Shown: positions 1 to 9,277 of the stretch, in pieces
How the letters are laid out: every line of letters begins with the position of its first letter
Position numbering within the stretch: the first letter of the stretch is position 1
Source of the DNA: Pseudomonas plecoglossicida NBRC 103162 = DSM 15088
Lineage (GTDB): Bacteria > Pseudomonadota > Gammaproteobacteria > Pseudomonadales > Pseudomonadaceae
DNA: 64,000 bases
NCBI RefSeq assembly: GCF_000730665.1
Contig: NZ_BBIV01000018.1
Location: 79,503 to 143,502, forward strand
Reading direction: 5' to 3'
Position numbers and translations under genes: made by a program
The notes under the pieces: generated by a model
Seen by the model: the letters and a program-made list of their open reading frames with translations, nothing else
What the model was told of the DNA's origin: nothing
Database searches by the model: none

Positions 1-948
1 CACCTCGCGACAAAGGCGCCTTACCCGCTTGTCAAAGCCCCAGCGCCAGTATGAAAAGCAGTCCTGACGCACGGCCCACGGCGTCTGTGCGGCAAACGCC
101 GGCGGAGTGTTCACATCCACTCCTCGCTCGCCGTAATCCAGCTGCATCACCGTCATGAAGTCGTCTTCGCGAAATGCCTGATCCGGTATCAGCAACGCCA
201 GGCGGGAGGTGGCGTTCATGGCATGAACTGCAACCAGGTAGGTGTTGGCCACTTGCGGGTGCATGGCCCGTTCATCCTCGTCGCAACCGGCCTGGTCTTC
301 GCTGCGATAGCGGTAGACCACATGCTCACCGGTGGCACTGACCGTCTCCTCGGCGTACCAGCACGCCACATGCGAAGGTGTACCGGGCTCGGCCACCCGT
401 GCCGAAGCCGACCAGCCAAACAGGGTGATGCTGCCGTCGGCGTGGTATTGCAGCCAGAAGCCGGGCGAATCGGGGCGCGTTTGTACGCGCCAGTGTTCCA
501 GGCGCTGGTCACGGCCGCCGCTGCGCGGCACCCAGGCCGTCACCGTGTGCACGGCAGGCACATCGGAAAACGGCAGGCTGGCGACCTGGCGCGGCGCGCC
601 CTTGTCGAGCAGGATTTCCTCGCCATCGGGCCCCTGCCAGCGGTCGCTGCTGGTGTAACGGGGGATGCCCAGGCGATCCATGCGGCAGATGGCAGGCGGC
701 GAACAGTGCCAGCCGGCACCGAACGCGCCGTTGCCGGCTGAAGAACGGTAGCCCAGGCTCAACGACGGCGAGAGTTCGCGCCCGACCGGCAACGGCAATG
801 GCAGCGACCAGCCCGCCGCGCCATCGGCGCTGCCGACAGACAGCATGCCGCCGCCCGCCGAAACGGTTCCTCCACCCTTGGGCAGCGCGGGTGGGCTGAA
901 CACAGGTTCGCCACTGGCACCCGCCGGGGTGACAGACAAATCGGTCAT
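1..948 (-). CDS. Toxin complex TcB-like subunit (SpvB domain), 5' part only
   Basis: This is the N-terminal 316 codons of a gene that continues past the left edge. The start is the ATG at 948-946, with GAGGAG seven bases upstream. The product begins MTDLSVTPAGASG. It then has the SpvB-family N-terminus (LPKGGGTVSAGGGMLSVG, then LPLPVGRELSPSLSLGYRS and GAFGAGWHCSPPAICR), as in TcaC/TcdB-type B subunits of insecticidal toxin complexes. In characterised Tc toxins the B subunit forms, with TcC, the cocoon that encloses the cytotoxic C-terminus and docks on the TcA channel. The reading frame is open throughout. The gene follows the TcA gene by 95 bases on the same strand. A TcC gene would be expected beyond the window but cannot be seen. 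Confidence 0.88.
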   Translation of the reverse strand, partial: MTDLSVTPAGASGEPVFSPPALPKGGGTVSAGGGMLSVGSADGAAGWSLPLPLPVGRELSPSLSLGYRSSAGNGAFGAGWHCSPPAICRMDRLGIPRYTSSDRWQGPDGEEILLDKGAPRQVASLPFSDVPAVHTVTAWVPRSGGRDQRLEHWRVQTRPDSPGFWLQYHADGSITLFGWSASARVAEPGTPSHVACWYAEETVSATGEHVVYRYRSEDQAGCDEDERAMHPQVANTYLVAVHAMNATSRLALLIPDQAFREDDFMTVMQLDYGERGVDVNTPPAFAAQTPWAVRQDCFSYWRWGFDKRVRRLCREV

Positions 949-1007
949 GGTAGTGCTCCTCGATGACCCCGGCGCCTTGGCGCCAGGGTCGGGAAATAGG
1001 AAGGCCT

Positions 1008-1039
1008 CGCAGCGAAGGCACCAGGGTGCCTTCGCTGCG
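1008..1039 (-). promoter_or_regulatory. Perfect stem-loop in the TcA-TcB intergenic region
   Basis: The arms 1008-1022 and 1025-1039 are perfect inverted copies (CGCAGCGAAGGCACC and its complement), leaving an effective loop of about four bases. The hairpin starts five bases after the TcA stop on the minus strand. It is not followed by a T-run, so a processing or stability element, or partial attenuation between the two subunit genes, is more likely than full termination. That role is inference. Confidence 0.6.
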
Positions 1040-1043
1040 GTCC

Positions 1044-4000
1044 TTAGCGGACGGTGAATTGCACGTGCAGGATGATGTCGCTCAGCCGCTCCAGCAGCGC
1101 ACGCTGATCACCCTTGGCCTGGGCAAAGTTCAACGTCAGCGTCGTCTGGTCGTCGCGGTCATCGGTCTTGGCGATGTGCAGCCCTTCGAATGGCAGCAAC
1201 TGCGTGCCCGGGCGCATCAACGGGTAACCGTTGAGCTGGCTGAACTGGCCGTTGTCCTGTACGGCATGCGAGATGCTGCACTGTTCACAACCGACGGGCA
1301 GATCCGGGGCATTGGTCAGCAACCTTGCATGCACATCCTGGTACGGACCCAGCATTGCCGGCAGCGATACCGCGATGCTGCGTATGCGGCGCGACCCGGC
1401 TGTCTCGAAGCCTGCCGCCAGGTTCAGGGACTTCAGGTTGAACTGGATCGACAACACGCCGCCCGCCGCCAGCGCGAGGCTGCCAGGTGCGCGCGAGGTG
1501 TCGACCTCCACCGTGCTACCCGCAACGATCGCCTTGATCGCATCGCCCAGACTGACGGTGTTGCCACGCACCGCAAGCTTGCCGTCGAACAGCTTGGCCA
1601 GGGATACCGTGCGGGTCACTTCCAGTTCGCGCTTGTGCCACTTCACCCAGGCCGATTCCATCTGCCCCAATGCCAGCATCAGCCCTTCGCCACACAGCAG
1701 GCCCGCCCAGGCGCTGTTCCAGGTACCCGTACGCAGATAGGTCGCGTTGTCACCTTTCTCCCATTGCAAGGCCCGCTGCGCCATCAGGCAGCGCGATACA
1801 GTGAGGTCGTAGTAGGTGTAGAAGATGCTCGCCAAGCGTGCGCGCAGCCAGCTGTACATGGCCTTGCCGGTGAACTTGCCCTGATACAGGGCAAGCTGGG
1901 CCTGGGCATGGGCTGCCTGGGTCTGCAGGTGCACCACGTGCATCTGCGCGGAGGTTTCGCGCACAGTCAGGGCCTCGATTTGCGCCTCAAGCGTTGCCAT
2001 CTGCTTTTGCGCCGATTCGTACTGGTATTTCCAGTCGGCGCGGCGGCGTGCATAGATTTCTTCCTGGGTGATTCGCGAAGCGGCGAGGCTCGACAATTTC
2101 GATAGCGTGGCAAAGCCGTAGGCCACCGCCTTGAGGCTTTCTTCCGGCTTGCCACCCCCGTTGGAAAAACCGAATATCTTGGGAAACGCGGCCATGACCG
2201 CCGACCCAGCCATGGCGATAGGTTCTGCACCCGCTGCCACTTCGGAGGCAGTTCTCAGGCGCAGTGCCTGGCTCTCACGAGTGCTGATATTGTCCTCATA
2301 AAGCCCCAGGTAGTGATCGCGACTGGCCGTGGCCGCTGCCAGCGAATTTTCCAGCGTGACGCGATCGGCCGCCAACTCCCTGAGTGTTTGCTTGTACAGC
2401 CCCACATTGCTCTCGGCGAGCTCCGCGCCCTGGCTCACCAACAGCCCGGCCAACGCCTCGGCATCCTGGCGCTCGAGAATCCCTTGCAGCGTGGTGCCAA
2501 ACTGGATGAGCTGGGCAGCCATGCTGCGGGCGCCGTCGAGCAGGACGCTAAAGCGCAGCGCCGGCACATGGGTGACCTGGGGCAACCCACGCCCGCCGCC
2601 GGTCTGGGCAGCGATTTCTGCCGCCAGCAGCGCCTTGGGATCGGCGGGAGTCGCGTACAGCGGCAAGTTCAGCGGCTGGCCATCGAGGGTCAGGTTGTGG
2701 CGCAGGTTGTACTGCCGAATTCGCAACGCCTCCCAGTAGTCGAGCATCATCCGGTTGACTTCGGGCAGGAACTGGCTGCTGCCGGAGGCTACGGCCTGGC
2801 CGAGCATGGGCTCGATCCATGTGGTGCCCGGGGGTGTCCAGGGTGCGTCGCCGAGCAGGCTCAGGGCGCGCTGGTACCAGATGCCAGCCTCGCTGAGCGT
2901 ATCGCGTTGCAGTTTGCGGTAAGCTGCATCACCGCGGCCCATGCAGATGTCCAACAGGCGCATGAAGGCATTGAGCTTGTAGTGTGCCGGATTGTTCTGG
3001 GCCACGGCGTCCGGGTCGAGGACCAGCAAGGGCTCATCGTTCCAGCTGCTGTTCTCTTCCAGTGGCCGCACCTTCCACATCCGATGTGTGCTGCTGCCTG
3101 CCTGGGCAGAACCTGCCGGGTCGAACACATGCTTGAGCCACTGCTCGGCAAGGTCGAAGCGTTCCTCCTGCAAAAACCGCTGCATCACCATCATCGGCGT
3201 GTAGTAGAACAACTCCCAGAAATACAGCGCGTTGGCACCGGTGAAGTCCATGCGATTGCTGGCGTTGCGACCGTAAGCCTGGACGCTGACAACATTCTCC
3301 TTGGACAGCTTGCTGCCCCCGGCAGTCGAATGTTTCACATCCGCATCACGCAGGACGGCCAGTGTTCGGCTGTCGATCATGATGCTTCGGCCGCTTGCTG
3401 CTGTGTTGTGGGTACTTCTGTATTGCGTTTCCAGGTGGTAGTTGCCTGCGTACAGCCGCCCAGGCTCGATCTGCACGTCGGCCAGCACCGTGGCGTTGTC
3501 ACGCAGCTCGCCGGACCAGAGCAAGGTTCGCGCATTGCCCGACGTGGCCAGCCAGACCTTGGCCCAGCGTTCATTGCCATGGGACGCCGCCTTGTACACA
3601 GGCAAGGTCAATCGCGCCATCACCCCAAGTTCAGGCTCAGGTATCTGTTGGGTGTCATAGCTGAGTATGCTGCTGATACCCGTGACCGCCCGTACCGTCA
3701 ACTCCCGGGCGAACAGGGTGTTGAGGCGGGTCATCTGCCCTCTGTGCGCCAGGTACTGAGCGCCTTGGCCGGTGGTGCCGATGATGGCGGTTTTGAGCAC
3801 ATCGGCATCCTTGTACACCTTGACGGTGTAGTTGCGGGTCTTGCCGTCACCGAACTGGAACTCGACCCGGTGCGTAGCCTCGCTGGCTCGGCCCCACTCG
3901 GCCACGTTCCCGACCTGGGCGGTCGTATCGAAGTGCACCAGAGCCCGACCCTTGGCCAGGTCGTAATCTTGCGTTGCCTGAACGGTCGTCGAGCGTTTGT

Positions 4001-7000
4001 TATCAACACTGTAGATGCGGCAGAACACCTGCGCGCGCGGTACCGTACCGTTAAGGGCCCCATAGTCCCGAGGAACGATGTTTTCCTGCCCGATCCCCCC
4101 TGGATAGGCCAGCGCCTCGATGACGCTGACAGGCGGACGAGGGATGTTCAAAAGACCGTGTCTGCTGGCGAAAACCAGGTTCATGCCCGTCAACGGATAA
4201 TCACCTGTCTGTATCTTGTAGCGCCCCATGTAGGCCCAGCCAGCAGTCGTCGATACCTGCTGCCATGACTCGAATTGCGGTGTTCTAACGGCGTCGCCTA
4301 CCGAGACGAGTGTGCTTGCGTGCGAGAAATGCGCTGCCATGCGCGCGCTGCTGATACACAGGTATCCCCAATACTGCGCCCCCTCCTTGCGCACCAGAAA
4401 TGCGCCGTGACCACTGCGAAGCAGCCCCGGTATTGCAGTTGCCTGCGTACCGAGCGCCGGGTACCGCTTGATCAATGCTGCAACCCATACGTTTGCGATG
4501 GCTGGGCGTTTGGCATCAACCGATAGCTGACTGCGCACCGACAGGCTGTAGGTGTTGCCATTGGTCGATGCAACATCGCCAACCTGGACATGCGCAACCT
4601 GTGCGTCGAAACGGGTAAATCCGGCAGGTACGGCCGACCCACTGGCCACGGCCACGCGCTGCTGCGCGACAGGTACCCCCAGTCCTTCGAAGACCGCGCA
4701 TGTGCCAGTGTTTTCAGCGGTATCAAGCCAGTGCTGAACCCACCCCAGATACGGCGCGATACTGTCCAGCTTTCGGCTGCTGAGGTTTTCGAGGATGTGC
4801 AGGCCGGCAATGGACGACGCTTCGGAAGCATTGGCCTGGACGCGATCATAGATCCCCATCAACAACCCTTCGCGCTCCGGCCACCCGGCAAGGAACAACG
4901 AGAGATGGTCGAGGCGGGCTTCGGCCTTTGCATCAATGACCAGCGGGTAGTCGATGGGCGCACTCCACTTGCCATCGTAGCGCAGCCAGGCAAGCTTGAA
5001 GGACCAGCGCCAATCGCGCAGCGCCGGCTGACCTTTGTCATCGCGGCTGATGATCTGCTCCTGGCGCTCGACCCAACCCAGGTGCAGCCTGCCCCTGAAC
5101 ACGACTGGGCGTATCAGTCGCCCCTGCACCTGTGGGGCCAGTTCGATCTTGGTCCAGGCACTCCAGGCGTTGGCGGGCAGTACGCCTTCGGCGCCACGCT
5201 TGGTTTCATTTACCGTACGCCACCAGTAATGGTGAGGCTCGCCACGACTGCGTCCGACCAACCAGGACTTGCCCTCGCTGGCATCGCGGCTGTCGTGATA
5301 GGCGCTGATCGTTTCCAGGTTGGCCACTTCCTCGAATGCGCTGAGGTAGCCATGGAACGCATCGCCCACCGTATCGTCATTGATCTGCGCCTGCCCCAGG
5401 GCCTGCAGCATGTCGTCCATCGCCGGCGTCTGCCCCAGACGCAACGTCGGGTCGATGTAGTTTTCCGGGTAGTACATCAGCATCTGCCCCGCCGCCCAGG
5501 TGGCATAGGTGGCGTTCCAACGCGTCCAATCAAGAAAGAACTGGCGGCTCAAGGCCGCCTGGCGTATGCCCTGCGGGTCTTCCGGCGTGGACAGGGTACG
5601 GTGAATGAACTGCTGCAGAGCGGCCATGGCTTCAGCGATACGGCTGCTGATCACCTGCTCGGTGTTCAGCACATCCAGCAGCAGATGCTGGTTCAGCCCT
5701 TGCACGGTAAAATGCTGTCGCGCCGTCAGCACACCCGTCAACGCCAGGCTGAGCGGGCGCTCGGTGGCGGCATGCGCCACTTTTACCTGGACCGGTTGCA
5801 GCCCCGCCTGAAAAGCATCTGCCACGCGTTGCCAGTTGCCCCAATCACTGTCCAGGGCAAGCAGTGCTCCCAGGGTGGCCGGCATCACGCCATAGGTTTC
5901 GGCCAGCGTCGACCACTGCAGCAGTACCTCGATCTCTTCCCAGCTGTGGACCATGGTTGGCGCTTGCAGGTCATCTTTGCCATGTGCCTGCGCGGCCGCC
6001 TGTTCCAGTGCTAGCTGGGTAACGTCGGTCATGACGGCAAGGTCGGCCAATGTCACACCTTTGTCCATTAGCCCGAGCAGTGCACCGCCCGCACCCGAAG
6101 GGTCCGACAGCCTGGTCAGCCACGCACTGAAGTTGCCAAGCGCGATGATGGTCTGGACATCGCGCGGCAAGCCCACGCCGACACGCTCCCCTGCCCTGTT
6201 CGACAATAACCGTGGTTTTTCCACCAACAGGCGCAGCGCATCACCCGATACCTGGCAGGCATGGACGATCAGCGCCATTTGCGCAAGCCCATAGGCGAAC
6301 TGCACAACTTCAGGTTGATGGGGGCCCGACGGAGCTGTCTGGAGCAGCCGTTGACACGTTTGCCGCAGGGTCAGTCCGCCAGGCTTTGCCAGGCTTCCCC
6401 AGCGCAACAGGGCCTGTGCGAGCGCATCACCGCTGAGGTTGAACGTCGAGGCGATCAAGGGAGAGAGCGCACTGACTACCTCTTCATCGGTCGTGGGTAG
6501 CTGCGCAGTGATCAGCATGTTCCTGGAATCGTTGAGCAGGTTACCGATTTCGGTACTGACCGGGATCGTTCGGACGGAGCGGGTCATCAGATGCAAGTCG
6601 TGGACAGTCCAGCCACGCGCCCTCATCCAGTCGCAAGTACTGCCCAGCTCCTGCAGCACCTGTTGCCATTCGCTGCGGTTCAGTGCATTCATCGGACGGA
6701 CCACACCGAGCATTTCCAACAACAGGCGCAGTTCGCCAGGGGTCAGGTCGTGATGCTGTGCCCACAAGCTCAAGGTGTAGAGACCAGAGAGGTGAGGCCG
6801 GTGGAGGTGGACACTGACACTCCTGTGCGTGTTACCGCTGACCAGTATTCGGCCCAGTTCATACAACCCTTCGTCATCCGTGCAGCATGCACGTTTCAAG
6901 GTTGCCTTGGACTCGGCATCTTCGCGGGCTTGGTTAGGATGTAGCGAAATCTGCTCAAGGGACGTGCTGAAACCGCCTTCGACCAACGGCGGATCATTGA

Positions 7001-8585
7001 AGAGCTGATCGAACTGGCTTTTCTCACCGTCATTGGCTACCTGAGAGATCAGCCCCCTGGCCATCAGCAACCCTTCCTGATGGTCGATGCCATGCCGTGC
7101 AACCAGTTGGGCGGTGCGATAGATGACGGCCAACGTCTCATCGGTGATCCGCGCGGGGTCGACGCTGTGCATGATGCCTTGCAAGACAGCCATGGGAAGA
7201 CCCGTGGCCTTGTACAAGCGGATGATCTTGTTCAGCGTGAGCAGATAGGCCGCTACCGAATGGCGCTGGAAGCTGGCATTGAACATGTGTGCATGAGCGC
7301 CATTGCCACCATCGCGAGACTTGATCCATTGTGTTCTGAATGTGAAATCGGCGGGCACTTCCTTCCATTCGAAACTCTGACGATATTCAGTATTGGGTAA
7401 TAATTCCGCCACCCCAAAATCTTGCGCCTTCAGCGCCAGGGAAAACGCACCACTGATATTGAAACGATCAACACGACTGACTTTGAAATTGAACGCCAGT
7501 TGCCAGGTCGTTTCATTCAAAGGAAACAGTCGAACATAATTCAAGAATGAAGATGGACCACTTAATTCCAGCCTTATGACTTCATTGCCGACCCGTGTCG
7601 TCAGCATGTTTTTATCATATTGCGCGTTATCCAATACCCCCATGAAATTCTGCAGCTCAGCGTCCGACAGGCCAAACCAACTGCGTAAACGGGCAGGCTG
7701 CATCATCAGTTCCGGCGTCACCCCAGGGAAGTAGCTGGCGAACTTTTCCTCTGCGTTCGACTCGTTGATCTCGTCCGTCAGCAAACCGCGCAATGCCGGC
7801 GGGATGTCATAGCGCAAGCAGGCCAGCGCAGTGTCATCGAGGTGTTTGGCAAACTGCGGCGCCGCGTGCAACTGCGAGAAATCCTCATCGCGCAGGGCAA
7901 ATACCTGGCGTAGACGATTGTGTTGAAAATGGTAGGGCGTGCCGCTGGTGCCGACATCACGCGCCAGCGCCTCCAGCAGGTTGTCATCGCTCAGCGTCGG
8001 ACTATCGGGAGTGGAGAGCGCCGTGCGCGCGCGGCTGAGCAGTATTTCGTTGGACATGCTCAGGGCACTGATCGGCGTGTCCAGGTTCTCCTGCCCCAGC
8101 AGAAGCTGCTTCAGATCAGGTCGACGCGTGTCGATATGCCAGGGGTTCTGCTCCGGGTACAGCGCCTTTGCCTGCCGGTACAGCTCCGTGAGGTAGGCAG
8201 CCGGGGAAAACATCGAGGCTACGTCGCCGGGGCTGCAGAATTGTTGCGCGCGGTCCTGGCGCCAGTCTGCAGCGGCGGGCGCGCGCTGCATCCGTGCATC
8301 CGCAGGGGCTTCGACAGCCGCGTCTTCACGTGAGGCTTCCAATGGCTGGTCGGCGAGCCTGCTCGGGAGCAGTGGCGATTCACGGACAATGACATTCTTC
8401 TTTTCAATCTTGACCTGGTTGCAAGCCTCACGTATTTCGTCGTGCAGCAGGTCAACATCCGTGGTATCTGCCTGACCCTCTAATTGTTCACGCAGTTCTT
8501 CGCGCGAAAGCTCACCCATGCTGGCTAGTGAAACGCCGCCGTTATCGATCAAGGCTTGAAGTTGTTCAGAATACTGTTTGCTCAT
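1044..8585 (-). CDS. Toxin complex TcA subunit (TcdA/TccB-like pore and receptor-binding component)
   Basis: The product has 2513 residues, almost exactly the size of Photorhabdus TcdA1. Near the N-terminus (about 110-180) it carries the VRP1-type sequence SPAAYLTELYRQAKALYP followed by RRPDLKQLLLGQENLDTPI, typical of Tc A subunits. The middle is the large alpha-helical and receptor-binding shell. Near the C-terminus there is a long helical stretch with a Gly/Ala-rich segment ending in FPKIFGFSNGGG (the channel region), then the TcA-TcB binding domain. In the family, TcA pentamers bind target cells and inject the TcC enzyme from the TcB/TcC cocoon. AAGGTG stands five bases before the ATG. No frameshift is visible. 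GC drops locally around 7400-7620. The host range cannot be judged from sequence. Confidence 0.93.
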   Translation of the reverse strand: MSKQYSEQLQALIDNGGVSLASMGELSREELREQLEGQADTTDVDLLHDEIREACNQVKIEKKNVIVRESPLLPSRLADQPLEASREDAAVEAPADARMQRAPAAADWRQDRAQQFCSPGDVASMFSPAAYLTELYRQAKALYPEQNPWHIDTRRPDLKQLLLGQENLDTPISALSMSNEILLSRARTALSTPDSPTLSDDNLLEALARDVGTSGTPYHFQHNRLRQVFALRDEDFSQLHAAPQFAKHLDDTALACLRYDIPPALRGLLTDEINESNAEEKFASYFPGVTPELMMQPARLRSWFGLSDAELQNFMGVLDNAQYDKNMLTTRVGNEVIRLELSGPSSFLNYVRLFPLNETTWQLAFNFKVSRVDRFNISGAFSLALKAQDFGVAELLPNTEYRQSFEWKEVPADFTFRTQWIKSRDGGNGAHAHMFNASFQRHSVAAYLLTLNKIIRLYKATGLPMAVLQGIMHSVDPARITDETLAVIYRTAQLVARHGIDHQEGLLMARGLISQVANDGEKSQFDQLFNDPPLVEGGFSTSLEQISLHPNQAREDAESKATLKRACCTDDEGLYELGRILVSGNTHRSVSVHLHRPHLSGLYTLSLWAQHHDLTPGELRLLLEMLGVVRPMNALNRSEWQQVLQELGSTCDWMRARGWTVHDLHLMTRSVRTIPVSTEIGNLLNDSRNMLITAQLPTTDEEVVSALSPLIASTFNLSGDALAQALLRWGSLAKPGGLTLRQTCQRLLQTAPSGPHQPEVVQFAYGLAQMALIVHACQVSGDALRLLVEKPRLLSNRAGERVGVGLPRDVQTIIALGNFSAWLTRLSDPSGAGGALLGLMDKGVTLADLAVMTDVTQLALEQAAAQAHGKDDLQAPTMVHSWEEIEVLLQWSTLAETYGVMPATLGALLALDSDWGNWQRVADAFQAGLQPVQVKVAHAATERPLSLALTGVLTARQHFTVQGLNQHLLLDVLNTEQVISSRIAEAMAALQQFIHRTLSTPEDPQGIRQAALSRQFFLDWTRWNATYATWAAGQMLMYYPENYIDPTLRLGQTPAMDDMLQALGQAQINDDTVGDAFHGYLSAFEEVANLETISAYHDSRDASEGKSWLVGRSRGEPHHYWWRTVNETKRGAEGVLPANAWSAWTKIELAPQVQGRLIRPVVFRGRLHLGWVERQEQIISRDDKGQPALRDWRWSFKLAWLRYDGKWSAPIDYPLVIDAKAEARLDHLSLFLAGWPEREGLLMGIYDRVQANASEASSIAGLHILENLSSRKLDSIAPYLGWVQHWLDTAENTGTCAVFEGLGVPVAQQRVAVASGSAVPAGFTRFDAQVAHVQVGDVASTNGNTYSLSVRSQLSVDAKRPAIANVWVAALIKRYPALGTQATAIPGLLRSGHGAFLVRKEGAQYWGYLCISSARMAAHFSHASTLVSVGDAVRTPQFESWQQVSTTAGWAYMGRYKIQTGDYPLTGMNLVFASRHGLLNIPRPPVSVIEALAYPGGIGQENIVPRDYGALNGTVPRAQVFCRIYSVDNKRSTTVQATQDYDLAKGRALVHFDTTAQVGNVAEWGRASEATHRVEFQFGDGKTRNYTVKVYKDADVLKTAIIGTTGQGAQYLAHRGQMTRLNTLFARELTVRAVTGISSILSYDTQQIPEPELGVMARLTLPVYKAASHGNERWAKVWLATSGNARTLLWSGELRDNATVLADVQIEPGRLYAGNYHLETQYRSTHNTAASGRSIMIDSRTLAVLRDADVKHSTAGGSKLSKENVVSVQAYGRNASNRMDFTGANALYFWELFYYTPMMVMQRFLQEERFDLAEQWLKHVFDPAGSAQAGSSTHRMWKVRPLEENSSWNDEPLLVLDPDAVAQNNPAHYKLNAFMRLLDICMGRGDAAYRKLQRDTLSEAGIWYQRALSLLGDAPWTPPGTTWIEPMLGQAVASGSSQFLPEVNRMMLDYWEALRIRQYNLRHNLTLDGQPLNLPLYATPADPKALLAAEIAAQTGGGRGLPQVTHVPALRFSVLLDGARSMAAQLIQFGTTLQGILERQDAEALAGLLVSQGAELAESNVGLYKQTLRELAADRVTLENSLAAATASRDHYLGLYEDNISTRESQALRLRTASEVAAGAEPIAMAGSAVMAAFPKIFGFSNGGGKPEESLKAVAYGFATLSKLSSLAASRITQEEIYARRRADWKYQYESAQKQMATLEAQIEALTVRETSAQMHVVHLQTQAAHAQAQLALYQGKFTGKAMYSWLRARLASIFYTYYDLTVSRCLMAQRALQWEKGDNATYLRTGTWNSAWAGLLCGEGLMLALGQMESAWVKWHKRELEVTRTVSLAKLFDGKLAVRGNTVSLGDAIKAIVAGSTVEVDTSRAPGSLALAAGGVLSIQFNLKSLNLAAGFETAGSRRIRSIAVSLPAMLGPYQDVHARLLTNAPDLPVGCEQCSISHAVQDNGQFSQLNGYPLMRPGTQLLPFEGLHIAKTDDRDDQTTLTLNFAQAKGDQRALLERLSDIILHVQFTVR

Positions 8586-8852
8586 GGCAACACCTTATAA
8601 AAAAGAAGAACCCGAACAGTGGATTCGCTTATTACAAAGGGGCAGCCAATTGATATGGCAGCCACACTTCGATCACAACGAAAGTAATCGAAGGTGCTGA
8701 TTGAAACGACTCGTACATCTGACAGTCAGGAAGTGTTACCCCAGGAAAGTGGCCGTAGGCTTTTTCGGCGCATTCGGCTTTCCCCTGTTACATGATCTGA
8801 AGACGGTGCACTGCCTGCAGGATCCGGCTTGCCGGCAATAGAGCCGGCAGCG
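8586..8852. other. Intergenic region upstream of the Tc toxin operon
   Basis: This gap lies between the TcA start and the end of the receiver gene; both are on the minus strand. It must hold the toxin promoter, but I could not pick a convincing -35/-10 pair. Near 8821-8850 there is a REP-like inverted repeat (CCGGCTTGCCGG followed by GCCGGC-N6-GCCGGC) just downstream of the receiver gene, which probably ends that transcript. Confidence 0.5.
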
Positions 8853-9230
8853 TCAGCGCAACAGGGCCTGGATCTGCTGGTGCAAGGTCTCCAGGTCGAA
8901 CGGCTTGGCCAGGATCGGCGCCTTGCGCGCGATCGGGCTGCCCGACTCGATGATCTCGGCCGGATACCCGCTGATGAAAATCACCTTCAGGTCCGGCCGC
9001 AACTTCACCGCAGGCTCGGCGATCTCCACGCCGGAAATGCCACCCGGTAGGCGAAAATCCGTCACCATCAGGTCCAGGTGCGGCTTGCTCGCGAGGATCG
9101 CGAACGCCTGCTCGCCATCCTCGGCCACCAGCACGTGGTAGCCCTCGCCCGCCAGGTAATCGCGCAGGATCATGCGGATCGCCGGCTCGTCCTCGACCAC
9201 CAGTACCACGTCTTGTGCATCTTCACTCAT
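8853..9230 (-). CDS. Single-domain response regulator (CheY-like)
   Basis: The 125 residues form one receiver domain with no output domain. It has the acidic pair ED in VVEDEP (about 12-16), the phosphoacceptor Asp in MVTDFRLPGG (about 57), the Ser/Thr position in FISGYP and the conserved Lys in ILAKPFD. It lies 47 bases after the receiver-kinase gene on the same strand and is the last gene of a five-gene signalling operon. It probably works as a phosphate shuttle or sink for the two kinases upstream. The true partner is unknown. Confidence 0.85.
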   Translation of the reverse strand: MSEDAQDVVLVVEDEPAIRMILRDYLAGEGYHVLVAEDGEQAFAILASKPHLDLMVTDFRLPGGISGVEIAEPAVKLRPDLKVIFISGYPAEIIESGSPIARKAPILAKPFDLETLHQQIQALLR

Positions 9231-9277
9231 GACTGCAACGCCTTGAAATTCATACAGTTGGCCATCTGACCCCAGGC

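Noticed and set aside
2313..4268. 651-codon open frame antisense to the TcA gene
   Set aside because: A shadow of the TcA reading frame with no motif or ribosome site.
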